From Streptomyces sp. NBC_00223 (GTDB lineage Bacteria > Actinomycetota > Actinomycetes > Streptomycetales > Streptomycetaceae), in the NCBI RefSeq assembly GCF_036199905.1, contig NZ_CP108109.1, positions 6,762,501 through 6,826,500 on the forward strand: a stretch of 64,000 bases of DNA, in the 5' to 3' direction. Under the pieces are notes generated by a model that saw nothing but the letters and a program-made list of their open reading frames with translations, searched no databases and was not told where the DNA came from. A program made the translations under genes and the position numbers. How positions within the stretch are numbered: position 1 is the first letter of the stretch; every line of letters starts with the position of its first letter. Below are positions 30,913 to 39,779 of the stretch, one piece after another.

Positions 30913-32105
30913 TGCGAAGCAGCGACAGGAACAGCGGCGGCAACCGGAACCCCCGGAGCGGCAACGGCGGCGGCTCCGACCGGCGGGGCGGGGGCTCGGA
31001 CCGGCGCGGTGCCGGCGGCTCCGACCGGCGCGGGGGGAGCTCCGACGGGCGCGGTGGCTCCGCCGGGCGTGGCGGCCCCGCCGACCGCCGCGGCGGCAGC
31101 GGCGGCCAGGAGCGGCGGGCGGACGCTCCTCCGCAGCGCCCGAGCAAGCCGCGTCCCGAGGAGCGCCGCTACGACGTCGGCACCACCGGCCAGTCCGGTG
31201 CGAACAAGCCCGGCGGCATGCCTCGTACCAAGGGCACCGGGGCTCCCCGGCCGACCGGCAACCGTGGCCGCAAGCCGGTGCCGGCCCGCCCCCGTGAGCT
31301 GGAGGCGCAGATCGAGGAGCGCAACCGCGAGCGGCACAGCAAGCCGCAGGTGAAGCTGCCCAAGACCTTCCCCGGCGCCGAGCAGGAGGGCGAGCGGCTG
31401 CAGAAGGTGCTGGCCAGGGCCGGTATGGGCTCGCGCAGGGCGTGCGAGGAGCTGATCGACCAGCACCGGGTCGAGGTCAACGGGCGGATCGTCACCGAGC
31501 AGGGCCTGCGGGTCGACACCGAGCGGGACGAGGTGAAGGTCGACGGGCTGACCGTCGCCACCCAGTCGTATCTGTTCTTCGCGCTGAACAAGCCCGCCGG
31601 TGTCGTCTCCACGATGGAGGACCCCGACGGCCGTCAGTGTCTCGGCGACTACGTCACCAACCGCGAGACCCGGCTCTTCCACGTCGGGCGGCTGGACACC
31701 GAGACCGAGGGCCTGATCCTGCTCACCAACCACGGCGAGCTGGCCCACCGGCTGACACATCCGCGGTACGGCGTCAAGAAGACGTATCTGGCCGCGATCC
31801 AGGGCCCGTTGCCGCGCGACCTCGGCAAGCAGCTCAAGAGCGGCATCGAGCTGGAGGACGGCTGGGCGCGCGCCGACCACTTCCGTGTCGTGCAGAACAC
31901 CGGCAAGAACTACATGGTCGAGGTCACCCTGCACGAGGGCCGCAAGCACATCGTGCGGCGGATGCTCGCGGAGGCGGGCTTCCCCGTCGACAAGCTGGTC
32001 AGGACCCACTTCGGTCCGATCCCGCTGGGCGACCAGAAGTCCGGCTGGCTGCGCCGCCTCACCAACACCGAGGTCGGCATGCTCATGCGCGAGGTCGAAC
32101 TGTAG
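30912..32105 (+). CDS. rluB: 23S rRNA pseudouridine synthase (RluB/RsuA family)
   Basis: This 397-residue enzyme isomerises uridine in rRNA. A Gly/Arg/Ser-rich tail of about 150 residues (repeated SDRRGG and RGG-like units) precedes an S4 RNA-binding domain (RLQKVLARAGMGSRRACEEL). The catalytic domain follows, with the catalytic Asp in HVGRLDTETEGLILLTN and the C-terminal KKTYLAAIQGPLP and GRKHIVRRMLAEAGFPV segments. The ATG overlaps the scpB stop (TGATG). The scpA-scpB-rluB-cmk-der linkage is known in mycobacteria. Confidence 0.94.
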   Translation: MRSSDRNSGGNRNPRSGNGGGSDRRGGGSDRRGAGGSDRRGGSSDGRGGSAGRGGPADRRGGSGGQERRADAPPQRPSKPRPEERRYDVGTTGQSGANKPGGMPRTKGTGAPRPTGNRGRKPVPARPRELEAQIEERNRERHSKPQVKLPKTFPGAEQEGERLQKVLARAGMGSRRACEELIDQHRVEVNGRIVTEQGLRVDTERDEVKVDGLTVATQSYLFFALNKPAGVVSTMEDPDGRQCLGDYVTNRETRLFHVGRLDTETEGLILLTNHGELAHRLTHPRYGVKKTYLAAIQGPLPRDLGKQLKSGIELEDGWARADHFRVVQNTGKNYMVEVTLHEGRKHIVRRMLAEAGFPVDKLVRTHFGPIPLGDQKSGWLRRLTNTEVGMLMREVEL

Positions 32106-32163
32106 GCGCCCGACCGCCGGTAAATCCCGCGCGGCCAGGGCGGTCCCCGGCTTGGATGGCCCC

Positions 32164-32949
32164 ATGACCATCCAAGCCGACCCCCTGCGCCGCGCCGGTG
32201 TCCCCGACCTCGTCCCGGTCGTCACCGATTTGCTCGGCCGGGGCCACCCGCTGCTCTTCGTGACCGTCTCCGGCGCGCATCTGTACGGTTTTCCGTCCGT
32301 GGACTCCGACGTCGATCTGCGCGGCGCCCATCTGCTGCCGCTGCGCGAGGTCATCGGGCTGTACGAGGGCGAGCAGACCCAGAGCCGGATGTGGCGGCGG
32401 GACGGTCTGGAACTGGATCTGGTCACCCACGATCTGCTGAAGTTCGCCCGCCTGATGCTGCGGCGCAACGGCTACGTCCTCGAACAGCTGCTGTCCCCGC
32501 TGGTCGTCCACACCACCGACACGCACGCCGAACTCGCCGCCCTGGCGCCGGGCGTGCTCACCTCCGGGCACGCCCACCACTACCGCGGCTTCGCGGACAC
32601 CCAGTGGCGGCTGTACGGGAAGACCGGGGAACTCAAGCCGCTGCTCTACACCTTCCGGGCGCTGCTCACCGGCATCCATCTGATGCGCAGCGGCGAACTC
32701 CAGGCCCATCTGCCGACGCTGCTCGGCGAGGTCACGGCCCCGCCCTACGTCCCCGACCTGATCGCCCGCAAGGCCGACGCGGAGCACGGCCCGGCCCCCG
32801 ATCTCGGCGCCGACCGGCTGAGCACGGACATCGAGGCCCTGCACTCCGTCCTGACCGAGGCGCGGGCCGGCTCGGCGCTGCCGCCGCTCCCCACCGCGCA
32901 GGACGCCCTGCACGACCTGGTCGTCCGCACCCGGGAGGCCGCCGTATGA
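32164..32949 (+). CDS. RlaP/YcgL-type nucleotidyltransferase, paralogue A
   Basis: This 261-residue protein has a pol-beta-type nucleotidyltransferase motif near residue 40, GAHLYGFPSVDSDVDLRG, with the two metal-binding Asp residues. A helical C-terminal domain follows. It belongs to the RlaP group (PF10127-type), some members of which are linked to RNA repair; substrates are unknown. The ATG at 32164 has no strong ribosome binding site. It converges on a second member of the same superfamily at 33028-33783, so the two probably act on related substrates. Confidence 0.85.
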   Translation: MTIQADPLRRAGVPDLVPVVTDLLGRGHPLLFVTVSGAHLYGFPSVDSDVDLRGAHLLPLREVIGLYEGEQTQSRMWRRDGLELDLVTHDLLKFARLMLRRNGYVLEQLLSPLVVHTTDTHAELAALAPGVLTSGHAHHYRGFADTQWRLYGKTGELKPLLYTFRALLTGIHLMRSGELQAHLPTLLGEVTAPPYVPDLIARKADAEHGPAPDLGADRLSTDIEALHSVLTEARAGSALPPLPTAQDALHDLVVRTREAAV

Positions 32950-32997
32950 CCGGCCCGGCCGCCGTACGACCGGTCCGGTCCGTGGGGCCCGCTCGGT

Positions 32998-33037
32998 GAG
33001 ACCGGGCCTACGCGGGCGAGACCGGGCCTACGCGGGC
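32998..33037. repeat. 20-bp tandem repeat containing a stop codon
   Basis: GAGACCGGGCCTACGCGGGC occurs at 32998-33017 and again at 33018-33037, perfectly. The stop codon of the minus-strand nucleotidyltransferase gene (33028-33030) lies in the second copy, and the same triplet recurs at 33008-33010. Confidence 0.9.
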
Positions 33038-33783
33038 GCGGCCGAGGCGCGGCGGACGCGGTGCAGGAAGTCCTCGACCCGGGCCTGGTCGGGCTCGGCG
33101 GGCAGCGGAGTACGGTCGGCGGCCGCGTCGGCCTCCTCGTGCAGGGCGCGCATCCAGGTCCGCACCTCCGCCCAGGTGCGCTCGCCGCGCCTGACCGCGA
33201 GCAGCGGCTCGCGCTGGTCGCCCACCTCGATCGAGAGACGGCCGGTGCGCAGCAGGTCGCGGCAGCTGATCAGCAGCCGCAGCGTGTGCATCGCGTGCTT
33301 CCAGCGCGGTTCGCCGTGATTGCGGATGTCCGCCTCCAGCTTGTGCACCTGCTGGGCCGCGTAGCCGCGGAAGGTGCCGTCCACCCGGCGGGAGAGGAAC
33401 GCGCCGCGCAGATCGAGCAGTTCGCGCCCGGTCGGGTCCGCCCGCTCGACCAGCGGCGAGTGCAGGCACTCCAGCAGATTCGGGTTGGCCCGCAGCGCCA
33501 GCAGGCAGAAGCGCTCCAGCTCCCAGGAGAACTCCTCGTCCCGCGGCCCGGTCACATGCGTCGGCGGCTTGTCGAACCGCCAGAACAGCGGGGTCGGCGC
33601 GACGAACACCCCGCGCCGGTCGATGTCACTGGCGTCCGTGGCCAGCCCGAAGGCGCGCGAGCCCATCACACAGGCGTACACCGTGTGCTCCCTGACCAGG
33701 TCGTGCCCCGGAAGATGTCCGGGAGCGGCCGCCGGCCCGGGCCCCGGGCCAGGCCCCGGTGCCGGTCCCAGCGATTCGCGCAT
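33028..33783 (-). CDS. RlaP/YcgL-type nucleotidyltransferase, paralogue B
   Basis: This 251-residue protein carries the motif GSRAFGLATDASDIDRRG near residue 41, with the metal-binding Asp pair of pol-beta nucleotidyltransferases. Downstream are an aromatic segment (LFWRFDKPPTHV) and helices with FRGYAAQQVHKLEADI. It is related to, but clearly different from, the protein at 32164-32949. The first 20 residues are a Pro/Gly repeat. The ATG at 33783 is the only good start. The gene converges on its paralogue, and its stop codon is inside a perfect 20-bp tandem repeat. The nucleotide and acceptor are unknown. Confidence 0.85.
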   Translation of the reverse strand: MRESLGPAPGPGPGPGPAAAPGHLPGHDLVREHTVYACVMGSRAFGLATDASDIDRRGVFVAPTPLFWRFDKPPTHVTGPRDEEFSWELERFCLLALRANPNLLECLHSPLVERADPTGRELLDLRGAFLSRRVDGTFRGYAAQQVHKLEADIRNHGEPRWKHAMHTLRLLISCRDLLRTGRLSIEVGDQREPLLAVRRGERTWAEVRTWMRALHEEADAAADRTPLPAEPDQARVEDFLHRVRRASAAPA

Positions 33784-33972
33784 GGTGGCGATTATGGCCA
33801 GAAACGGCGGCCGGGCGCCGGAGTTTCCCCTGCTTCACCGGGGGATCATGGTGGACGGGGGGCGCAAGGGGCGCATGGATGCCCCGTCTCGAACTGCGGG
33901 CTCCCGTCTCACCGGGCCCCACCCCTGGCTACCCTGGTCGGGCAGCCAGTACGCACCCGAAGGAGCCCCGAC

Positions 33973-34335
33973 GTGGCGGTACGAGCGGTCCGCGGCGCCG
34001 TCCAGCTGGAACGGGACGAAGCCGCACACATGCGGGAGCAGGTCACCGAGCTGCTCACCGCCCTTCTGCGCCGCAACCGCTTCACCGTGGACGATCTGAT
34101 CAGTGTGATGTTCACCGCCACGCCCGATCTGCACAGCGACTTCCCGGCGGTGGCCGCCCGCAAGCTCGGCCTCACCGATGTGCCACTGGTCTGCGCGCAG
34201 GAACTGGACATCGAAGGAGCCATGCCCCGGGTCGTCCGCGTCCTGGCGCACGTCGAGTGCGACCTGCCCAAGTCCGAGATCGTCCATGTGTACCTCGGCG
34301 CCGCCTCCGCACTCCGCAAGGACATCGCCCAGTGA
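33973..34335 (+). CDS. aroH: Chorismate mutase (AroH type)
   Basis: This 120-residue enzyme turns chorismate into prephenate for Phe/Tyr synthesis. It starts VAVRAVRGAVQLERDEAAHM and has the AroH-fold catalytic residues: Arg in the first strand and Glu/Arg segments in VTELLTALLRRNRFTVDDLI and MPRVVRVLAHVE. The start GTG at 33973 has AGGAG at 33961-33965, seven bases upstream. The stop overlaps the tyrA start by 4 bases (GTGA), so mutase and dehydrogenase are made together. Confidence 0.95.
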   Translation: MAVRAVRGAVQLERDEAAHMREQVTELLTALLRRNRFTVDDLISVMFTATPDLHSDFPAVAARKLGLTDVPLVCAQELDIEGAMPRVVRVLAHVECDLPKSEIVHVYLGAASALRKDIAQ

Positions 34336-35417
34336 GAACCGCCCTGGTCATCGGCACCGGTCTGATGGGCACCTCCGCCGCCCTCGCGCTGACCGCCCGC
34401 GGCGTCGACGTGTACCTCAGCGACCACGACGAGTCCACCGCCCGTACCGCGGCCGCCCTCGGCGCGGGGGTCGCCACACCGCCCACGGAAACGGTCGACC
34501 TGGTGATCGTCGCCGTGCCGCCCGCCCATGTGGCCACGACCCTCGCCGACGCGCTGGACCGGGACCTGGGCCGCGGCTATCTGGACGTGGCCAGCGTCAA
34601 GGGCGGCCCGCGCCGGGACCTGGAAGCCCTCGGCTGCGACCTCAGCCGCTACATCGGCACCCATCCCATGGCGGGCCGGGAGCGCTCGGGGCCGCTGGCC
34701 GGCACCGCCGACCTCTTCGAGGGCCGCCCCTGGGTGCTCACCCCCACCGCGGCCACCGACACCGAGGTGCTCAACCTCGCCCTGGAGCTGGTCGCGCTGT
34801 GCCGCGCGGTCCCCGTGGTGATGGACGCCGAGGCCCACGACCGCGCGGTCGCCCTTGTCTCGCACACCCCGCAGCTGATCTCCAGCATGGTCGCCGCCCG
34901 GCTCCAGCACGCCGAGGACAGCGCCGTACGCCTCTGCGGTCAGGGAATACTCGACGTCACCCGGATCGCCGGTTCGGAACCGGGCATGTGGATGGACATC
35001 CTTGCCGCCAACCCCGGCCCGGTCGCCGACGTGCTCGGGGAGATCGCCACCGACCTCGCCGAGACCGTCACCGCCCTGCGCGCCCTCCAGAGCGCCGACG
35101 ACGACAAGCGGCGGGAGGGCACGGTGGCCGTCGCCGACATACTGCGCCGGGGCTACGCGGGCCGCGCGAAGGTCCCCGGCAAGCACGGCGCGGGACCGAA
35201 GGCGTACGAGACCGTCGCCGTCCTCATCGGCGACCAGCCCGGCGAGCTGGCCCGGCTCTTCGCCGACGCGGGCGCGGCCGGGGTGAACATCGAGGACGTC
35301 CGTATCGAGCACTCCACCGCACAGCAGGCGGGCCTGGTCCAGCTCATGGTCGAGCCGCGCAGCGCCCCCACCATGGCCGCGGCCCTGCGCGAAAGGGGCT
35401 GGGCGCTGCGGCAGTGA
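34332..35417 (+). CDS. tyrA: Prephenate dehydrogenase
   Basis: This 361-residue enzyme oxidises prephenate to 4-hydroxyphenylpyruvate in tyrosine synthesis. The Rossmann motif is VIGTGLMGTSAAL at residue 6. The catalytic-region GTHPMAGRERSG is near 110, and an ACT-like regulatory domain follows at the C-terminus (YETVAVLIGDQPGELARLFA). The ACT domain suggests feedback control by tyrosine. GTG 34332 overlaps the aroH stop. The pair aroH-tyrA followed by cmk forms a typical actinobacterial string. Confidence 0.95.
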   Translation: MRTALVIGTGLMGTSAALALTARGVDVYLSDHDESTARTAAALGAGVATPPTETVDLVIVAVPPAHVATTLADALDRDLGRGYLDVASVKGGPRRDLEALGCDLSRYIGTHPMAGRERSGPLAGTADLFEGRPWVLTPTAATDTEVLNLALELVALCRAVPVVMDAEAHDRAVALVSHTPQLISSMVAARLQHAEDSAVRLCGQGILDVTRIAGSEPGMWMDILAANPGPVADVLGEIATDLAETVTALRALQSADDDKRREGTVAVADILRRGYAGRAKVPGKHGAGPKAYETVAVLIGDQPGELARLFADAGAAGVNIEDVRIEHSTAQQAGLVQLMVEPRSAPTMAAALRERGWALRQ

Positions 35418-35572
35418 GCGGCCCCTGCCGGGAGCGCGCGCCCGCTTCGGGCGCCCTCCGGCCGGGTGGGCGGCAGAGGGAGGTGCCGGGGGCCGGTAAC
35501 CTTGGGGGATGGCATCCGGCGTCGGCCGGCCCGCCTCCACCCCGCTTCCGTGCACGAGGAAGGCCAACCGCT

Positions 35573-36250
35573 GTGGCAAATCCGGTGATCGTCGCGATCG
35601 ACGGCCCCTCCGGCACGGGCAAGTCCAGCACATCGAGGGCGGTCGCCGCCAAGCTCGGGCTCAGCTACCTGGACACCGGCGCGCAGTACCGGGCGATCAC
35701 CTGGTGGATGCTGAACAACGGCGTGGACGTCGACGACCCGGTGGCCGTGGCCGACCAGGCGGGCAAGCCGGCGATCGTCTCCGGCACCGACCCCGCCGCG
35801 CCCGCCATCACCGTGGACGGCCTGGACGCCGCGGGCCCGATCCGCAGCCAGGAGGTCACCGCCGCGGTCAGCGCCGTCAGCGCGGTCCCCGAGGTACGGG
35901 CCCGACTGGTGGAGGTGCAGCGCGCGGTGGCCGCCGCCGCCCCGGCCGGCATCGTCGTCGAGGGCCGGGACATCGGCACCACCGTGCTGCCGTCCGCGAC
36001 CGTCAAGATCTTCCTCACCGCCTCCGCCGAGGCCCGCGCCGCCCGCCGCAGCGGCGAGCTCAAGGGCGCGGTGAGTGTCGCCGACACCCGGGCCGCCCTG
36101 GTCAGGCGTGACGCGGCCGACTCCGGCCGTACCACGTCCCCGCTGGCCAAGGCCGAGGACGCCGTCGAGGTCGACACCACCGAGCTCTCCCTCGATCAGG
36201 TCATCGAGTGCGTCGTGACTCTGGTCGAGGAGAAGCGGGCCATCCGGTGA
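35573..36250 (+). CDS. cmk: Cytidylate kinase
   Basis: This 225-residue enzyme phosphorylates CMP and dCMP. The P-loop is IAIDGPSGTGKSSTSRAVA at residue 7, followed by YLDTGAQYRAITW and the CMP-binding VEGRDIGTTVLP segment. The start GTG at 35573 (MANPVIVAIDG) follows GAGGAAGG. The gene ends by overlapping the acyltransferase start by 4 bases. It complements pyrG nearby in cytidine nucleotide supply, though the two are not in one operon. Confidence 0.96.
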   Translation: MANPVIVAIDGPSGTGKSSTSRAVAAKLGLSYLDTGAQYRAITWWMLNNGVDVDDPVAVADQAGKPAIVSGTDPAAPAITVDGLDAAGPIRSQEVTAAVSAVSAVPEVRARLVEVQRAVAAAAPAGIVVEGRDIGTTVLPSATVKIFLTASAEARAARRSGELKGAVSVADTRAALVRRDAADSGRTTSPLAKAEDAVEVDTTELSLDQVIECVVTLVEEKRAIR

Positions 36251-36903
36251 CCTCCCAGCAGGCCGCCGTGCCCAGCGCGCGCGGAGCGGCCGTCGCGCGC
36301 GGCATCGGCATCGGCCTGATGAACGGCCTGTGGCGCCCCCGCGTGCTCGGCGCCTGGCGGGTGCCCCCGGCCGGCCCCGTGATCCTCGCGGGCAACCACA
36401 GCCACAACATCGACGGCCCGATGCTCATCGGCACCTCCCCGCGCCCGGTGCACTTCCTGGTGAAGAAGGAGGCGTTCGTCGGCCCGCTGGACCCGTTTCT
36501 GCGCGCGATCGGCCAGGTCGAGGTCGACCGCCACAGCGCCGACCGTACGGCGATCGCCTCCGCGCTCGGTGTGCTGGAGCGCGGCGGTGTGCTCGGCATC
36601 TTCCCCGAGGGCACCCGCGGTGACGGCGACTTCGCCGAACTGCGCGCGGGCCTGGCCTACTTCGCGGTCCGCTCCGGCGCGCAGGTCGTGCCCGTCGCGG
36701 TGCTCGGCAGCGCCCGCAAGGGCGCGCTGGTGTCCGCGCTGCCGCCGCTGCGGGCCCGGATCGACGTCGTCTACGGCGAGCCCTTCGCCGCGGGTGACGG
36801 CAGCGGACTGCGCACCCGCAGCGCCCTGGACGCCGCCACGCGGCGCGTCCAGGAGCGGCTGACCGCGCACCTGGCCGACGCCCGGCGGATCACCGGCCGC
36901 TGA
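36247..36903 (+). CDS. 1-acylglycerol-3-phosphate acyltransferase (PlsC-like)
   Basis: This 218-residue protein has the PlsC acyltransferase motifs: the catalytic H-x4-D in GNHSHNIDGPML at about residue 55, the acceptor-binding FPEGTRGDGD near 120, and VPVAVLG. It probably acylates lysophosphatidate at the membrane. GTG 36247 overlaps the cmk stop. The cmk-plsC-der order is common in streptomycetes, suggesting co-expression with the GTPase Der. Confidence 0.93.
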   Translation: MTSQQAAVPSARGAAVARGIGIGLMNGLWRPRVLGAWRVPPAGPVILAGNHSHNIDGPMLIGTSPRPVHFLVKKEAFVGPLDPFLRAIGQVEVDRHSADRTAIASALGVLERGGVLGIFPEGTRGDGDFAELRAGLAYFAVRSGAQVVPVAVLGSARKGALVSALPPLRARIDVVYGEPFAAGDGSGLRTRSALDAATRRVQERLTAHLADARRITGR

Positions 36904-36970
36904 ACCACATCGGTCGCCGCAGCACCCGGTGCGGCGGCGACCACCACTTGTTGATCGACGGAGAGACCTC

Positions 36971-38428
36971 ATGGACCAGGGAAACGAGCACGGCGACATC
37001 GGCGCGCTCGGCGACGCCGAATACGCCGAGTTCATGGAGCTCGCCGCCGAGGAGGGCTTCGACCCCGAAGAGGTGGCCGACGACCTCGCGGGAGCCGGCC
37101 ACGGACCGCTGCCGGTGCTCGCCGTCGTCGGCCGGCCCAATGTCGGCAAGTCGACGCTGGTGAACCGGATCATCGGCCGCCGCGAGGCCGTCGTCGAGGA
37201 CCGGCCGGGCGTCACCCGCGACCGGGTCACGTACGAGGCCAACTGGAACGGTCGCCGCTTCAAGATCGTCGACACCGGCGGCTGGGAGCAGGACGTCCTC
37301 GGTATCGACGCCTCGGTGGCGATGCAGGCCGAGTACGCCATCGCCGCCGCCGACGCCGTGGTCTTCGTGGTGGACGCCAAGGTCGGCGCCACCGACACCG
37401 ACGAGGCCGTCGTGAAGCTGCTGCGCCGCGCGGGCAAGCCCGTGGTGCTGGCCGCCAACAAGGTCGACGGGGCCTCCGGCGAGGCCGACGCCGCCGCGCT
37501 GTGGAACCTCGGCCTGGGCGAGCCCTTCCCGGTCTCCTCGCTGCACGGCCGCGGCACCGGCGACCTGCTCGACGCCGTCATCGAGGCGCTGCCCGAGGCG
37601 CCCGCCATGACGTTCGGCGACGCCATCGGCGGCCCGCGCCGGGTCGCCCTGATCGGCCGCCCCAACGTCGGCAAGTCGTCCCTGCTCAACAAGGTCGCCA
37701 ATGAGGACCGGGTGGTCGTCAACGAGATCGCGGGCACCACCCGCGACCCGGTGGACGAGCTGATCCAGCTGGGCGGCGTCACCTGGAAGTTCATCGACAC
37801 CGCGGGCATCAGGCGCCGGGTCCACCTGGCCGAGGGCGCCGACTACTACGCGTCCCTGCGTACGGCGGCGGCGCTGGAGAAGGCCGAGGTAGCGGTCATC
37901 CTGGTCGACGCGAGCGAGACGCTGGCCGAGCAGGACACCCGGATCATCTCGATGGCCGTCGAGGCGGGCCGGGCCGTCGTCATCGCCTACAACAAGTGGG
38001 ACCTGATGGACGAGGAGCGCCGCTACTACCTGGAGCGTGAGATCGAACGCGATCTTGTCCAGGTGCAGTGGGCGCCCCGGGTCAATGTCTCGGCCTCCAC
38101 CGGCCGGCACATGGAGAAGCTGGTCCCGGCCATCGAGACGGCGCTGGCGGGCTGGGAGACCCGGGTGCCCACCGGGCGGCTCAACGGCTTCCTGGGCGAG
38201 CTGGTGGCCGGCCACCCGCACCCGGTACGCGGCGGCAAGCAGCCCCGCATCCTGTTCGGGACGCAGGCGGGCACCAAGCCGCCGCGGTTCGTGCTCTTCG
38301 CCTCCGGCTTCCTGGAGGCGGGCTACCGGCGCTTCGTCGAGCGCCGGCTGCGCGAGGAGTTCGGCTTCGCCGGGACCCCGATCCAGGTGTCGGTACGGGT
38401 CAGGGAGAAGCGCGGCCGCAAGAAGTAG
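36971..38428 (+). CDS. der: Ribosome-associated GTPase Der (EngA)
   Basis: This 485-residue GTPase acts in assembly of the 50S subunit. It has the diagnostic two G domains: GRPNVGKSTLVNR near residue 56 with DTGGWE, and GRPNVGKSSLLNK near 232 with DTAGIRRR and NKWD. The C-terminal KH-like domain ends RVREKRGRKK. About 45 acidic residues precede the first G domain, as in actinobacterial versions. The ATG at 36971 follows GGAGAGA. Confidence 0.97.
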   Translation: MDQGNEHGDIGALGDAEYAEFMELAAEEGFDPEEVADDLAGAGHGPLPVLAVVGRPNVGKSTLVNRIIGRREAVVEDRPGVTRDRVTYEANWNGRRFKIVDTGGWEQDVLGIDASVAMQAEYAIAAADAVVFVVDAKVGATDTDEAVVKLLRRAGKPVVLAANKVDGASGEADAAALWNLGLGEPFPVSSLHGRGTGDLLDAVIEALPEAPAMTFGDAIGGPRRVALIGRPNVGKSSLLNKVANEDRVVVNEIAGTTRDPVDELIQLGGVTWKFIDTAGIRRRVHLAEGADYYASLRTAAALEKAEVAVILVDASETLAEQDTRIISMAVEAGRAVVIAYNKWDLMDEERRYYLEREIERDLVQVQWAPRVNVSASTGRHMEKLVPAIETALAGWETRVPTGRLNGFLGELVAGHPHPVRGGKQPRILFGTQAGTKPPRFVLFASGFLEAGYRRFVERRLREEFGFAGTPIQVSVRVREKRGRKK

Positions 38429-38453
38429 CGGGCAGCCGATACGGCCGGGGCGC

Positions 38454-38759
38454 TCAGCGCGGCCGGTTGTCGGGACGGCCCGGTGGCAGTGCCGCCGGGC
38501 CGTCCTCGTCACCGCGGTGCCTGCCGCCGGGGGAGAACGGCGGATACTGCGCCTGCCAGGACGTGAACCCCTTGAACTGCAACGACTCCTCGCCGCTGCG
38601 GTCGCCGGGGAGCGTGCGGAAGAGCCTTCGGTACTCGGAGTAGAGCGCGTCGTAGATGGGCGTGCCCGAGCCGCCGGCCGCCGCCGAGTCCTGCGCGCTG
38701 CGCATGGACGGGATGGCGCGCTGATACGGGGCCCGGCCGGAGGCGTCAAAGGTGTGCAC
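38454..38759 (-). CDS. Small conserved hypothetical protein
   Basis: A 101-residue protein starting MHTFDASGRAPYQRAIPSMR and containing GSGTPIYDALYSEYRRLFRT. That segment looks like a real conserved streptomycete protein rather than chance, because it is non-repetitive and its codon use matches nearby genes. The C-terminus is Pro/Arg/Gly-rich. No function is known. The start GTG at 38759 is tentative because no good ribosome binding site is seen; the frame remains open upstream into the repeat array. The gene converges on der with 25 bp between stops. Confidence 0.6.
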   Translation of the reverse strand: MHTFDASGRAPYQRAIPSMRSAQDSAAAGGSGTPIYDALYSEYRRLFRTLPGDRSGEESLQFKGFTSWQAQYPPFSPGGRHRGDEDGPAALPPGRPDNRPR

Positions 38760-38904
38760 GTATCTGCCAACGAGGGGGATCTGCCCCGGGATGCGGGCCG
38801 AAGGGCTGAATCGCCGATCTCCGACTGCGTCAAGCCACCCCGAACGCCGAGCGCGCGGGTCGCCTCCCGGCTGGGGGACTGAGGCCGTCGCCCGCAGCGC
38901 AGTC

Positions 38905-39719
38905 TTTCCCGCCGCGACGGCGGGACGGCGTACGGCGCGTGCCGGCGGTGCCGGACTTGGGGTGCGGTTCCGCGTCCCGGCGTGGCGGCGGGAGATGGGC
39001 GCGCGTGCCGCCCCCGGCGGGGGTTCTGTCGGGAGCCGGGAACCTGTGCCCGGAGGGCAGTCTTTGCCGCCGGGACGGCGTATGGCGTGGACCGGTGGTG
39101 CCGGACCCGGCGTGCGGGCAGTACGGCACCGCCGAGATCCGCCGTTTCGCGTCCCGCCGCGGCGGCGGGAGATGGGTGCGTACGTCGGCCCTCCGGCAGG
39201 GGCTTCGCCGGGAGCCGGGAGCCTTTGCCCGAAGGGCAACTGTCCGCGTCCCTGCATCGTCTGCTGCTGCTTCCGGCCGGTGATCGTTGCCCGGAGGGCA
39301 GTTTTTGCCGCCGCGATGGTGGGACGGCGTACGGCGTGGACCGGTGGTGCCGGACCCGGCGTGCGGGCAGTACGGCACCGCCGAGATCCGCCGTTTCGCG
39401 TCCCGCCGCGGCGGCGGGGGATGGGTGCGTACGTCGGCCCTCCGGCAGGGGCTCCGCCGGGGGCCGGGAACCTTTGCCCGGAGGGCACTGTCCGCGTCCC
39501 TGCATCGTCTGCTGCTGCTTGCGGCCGGTGATCGTTGCCCGGAGGGCAGTTTTTGCCGCCGCGATGGTGGGACGGTGTACGGCGCGTGCCGGCGGTGCCG
39601 AACTCGCCGTGCGGTCCCGCGTCCCGCCGCGGCGGCGGGAGACGGGCGCGCGTGCCGCTCCCCGGCGCGGGTTCTGCCGGGAGCCGGGAACCTGTGCCCG
39701 GAGGGCAGTCTTTGCCGCC
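38905..39719. repeat. Intergenic array of four long repeats, short-long-long-short
   Basis: Four tandem units start at about 38905, 39063, 39304 and 39552, and a fifth unit start is at 39711. Spacings are 158, 241, 248 and 159 bp. Each unit starts near TTTGCCGCC or TTTCCCGCC, followed by GGGACGGCGTACGGCG-like sequence. The two long units share two extra blocks, one containing CTGCATCGTCTGCTGCTGCT. Units end with a small hairpin GCCC-GGA-GGGC followed by a T-rich run. No credible gene is inside. Confidence 0.88.
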
Positions 39720-39779
39720 GCGGCGGCGGGGGGAGGGCGTACGGCGGCGCTGTGGTGGGGTCGGGCCGCCGGTAGGCGG

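Noticed and set aside
38454..39505. Long minus-strand frames reading through the 38.9-39.7 kb repeat array
   Set aside because: The protein is repetitive with PPSRR-type words that follow the DNA repeats, and all frames stay open there. Only the end, after 38759, looks like a real protein.
38905..39719. Repeat array considered as a CRISPR
   Set aside because: Units of 158-248 bp have no short direct repeat with unique spacers, and no cas genes are nearby.
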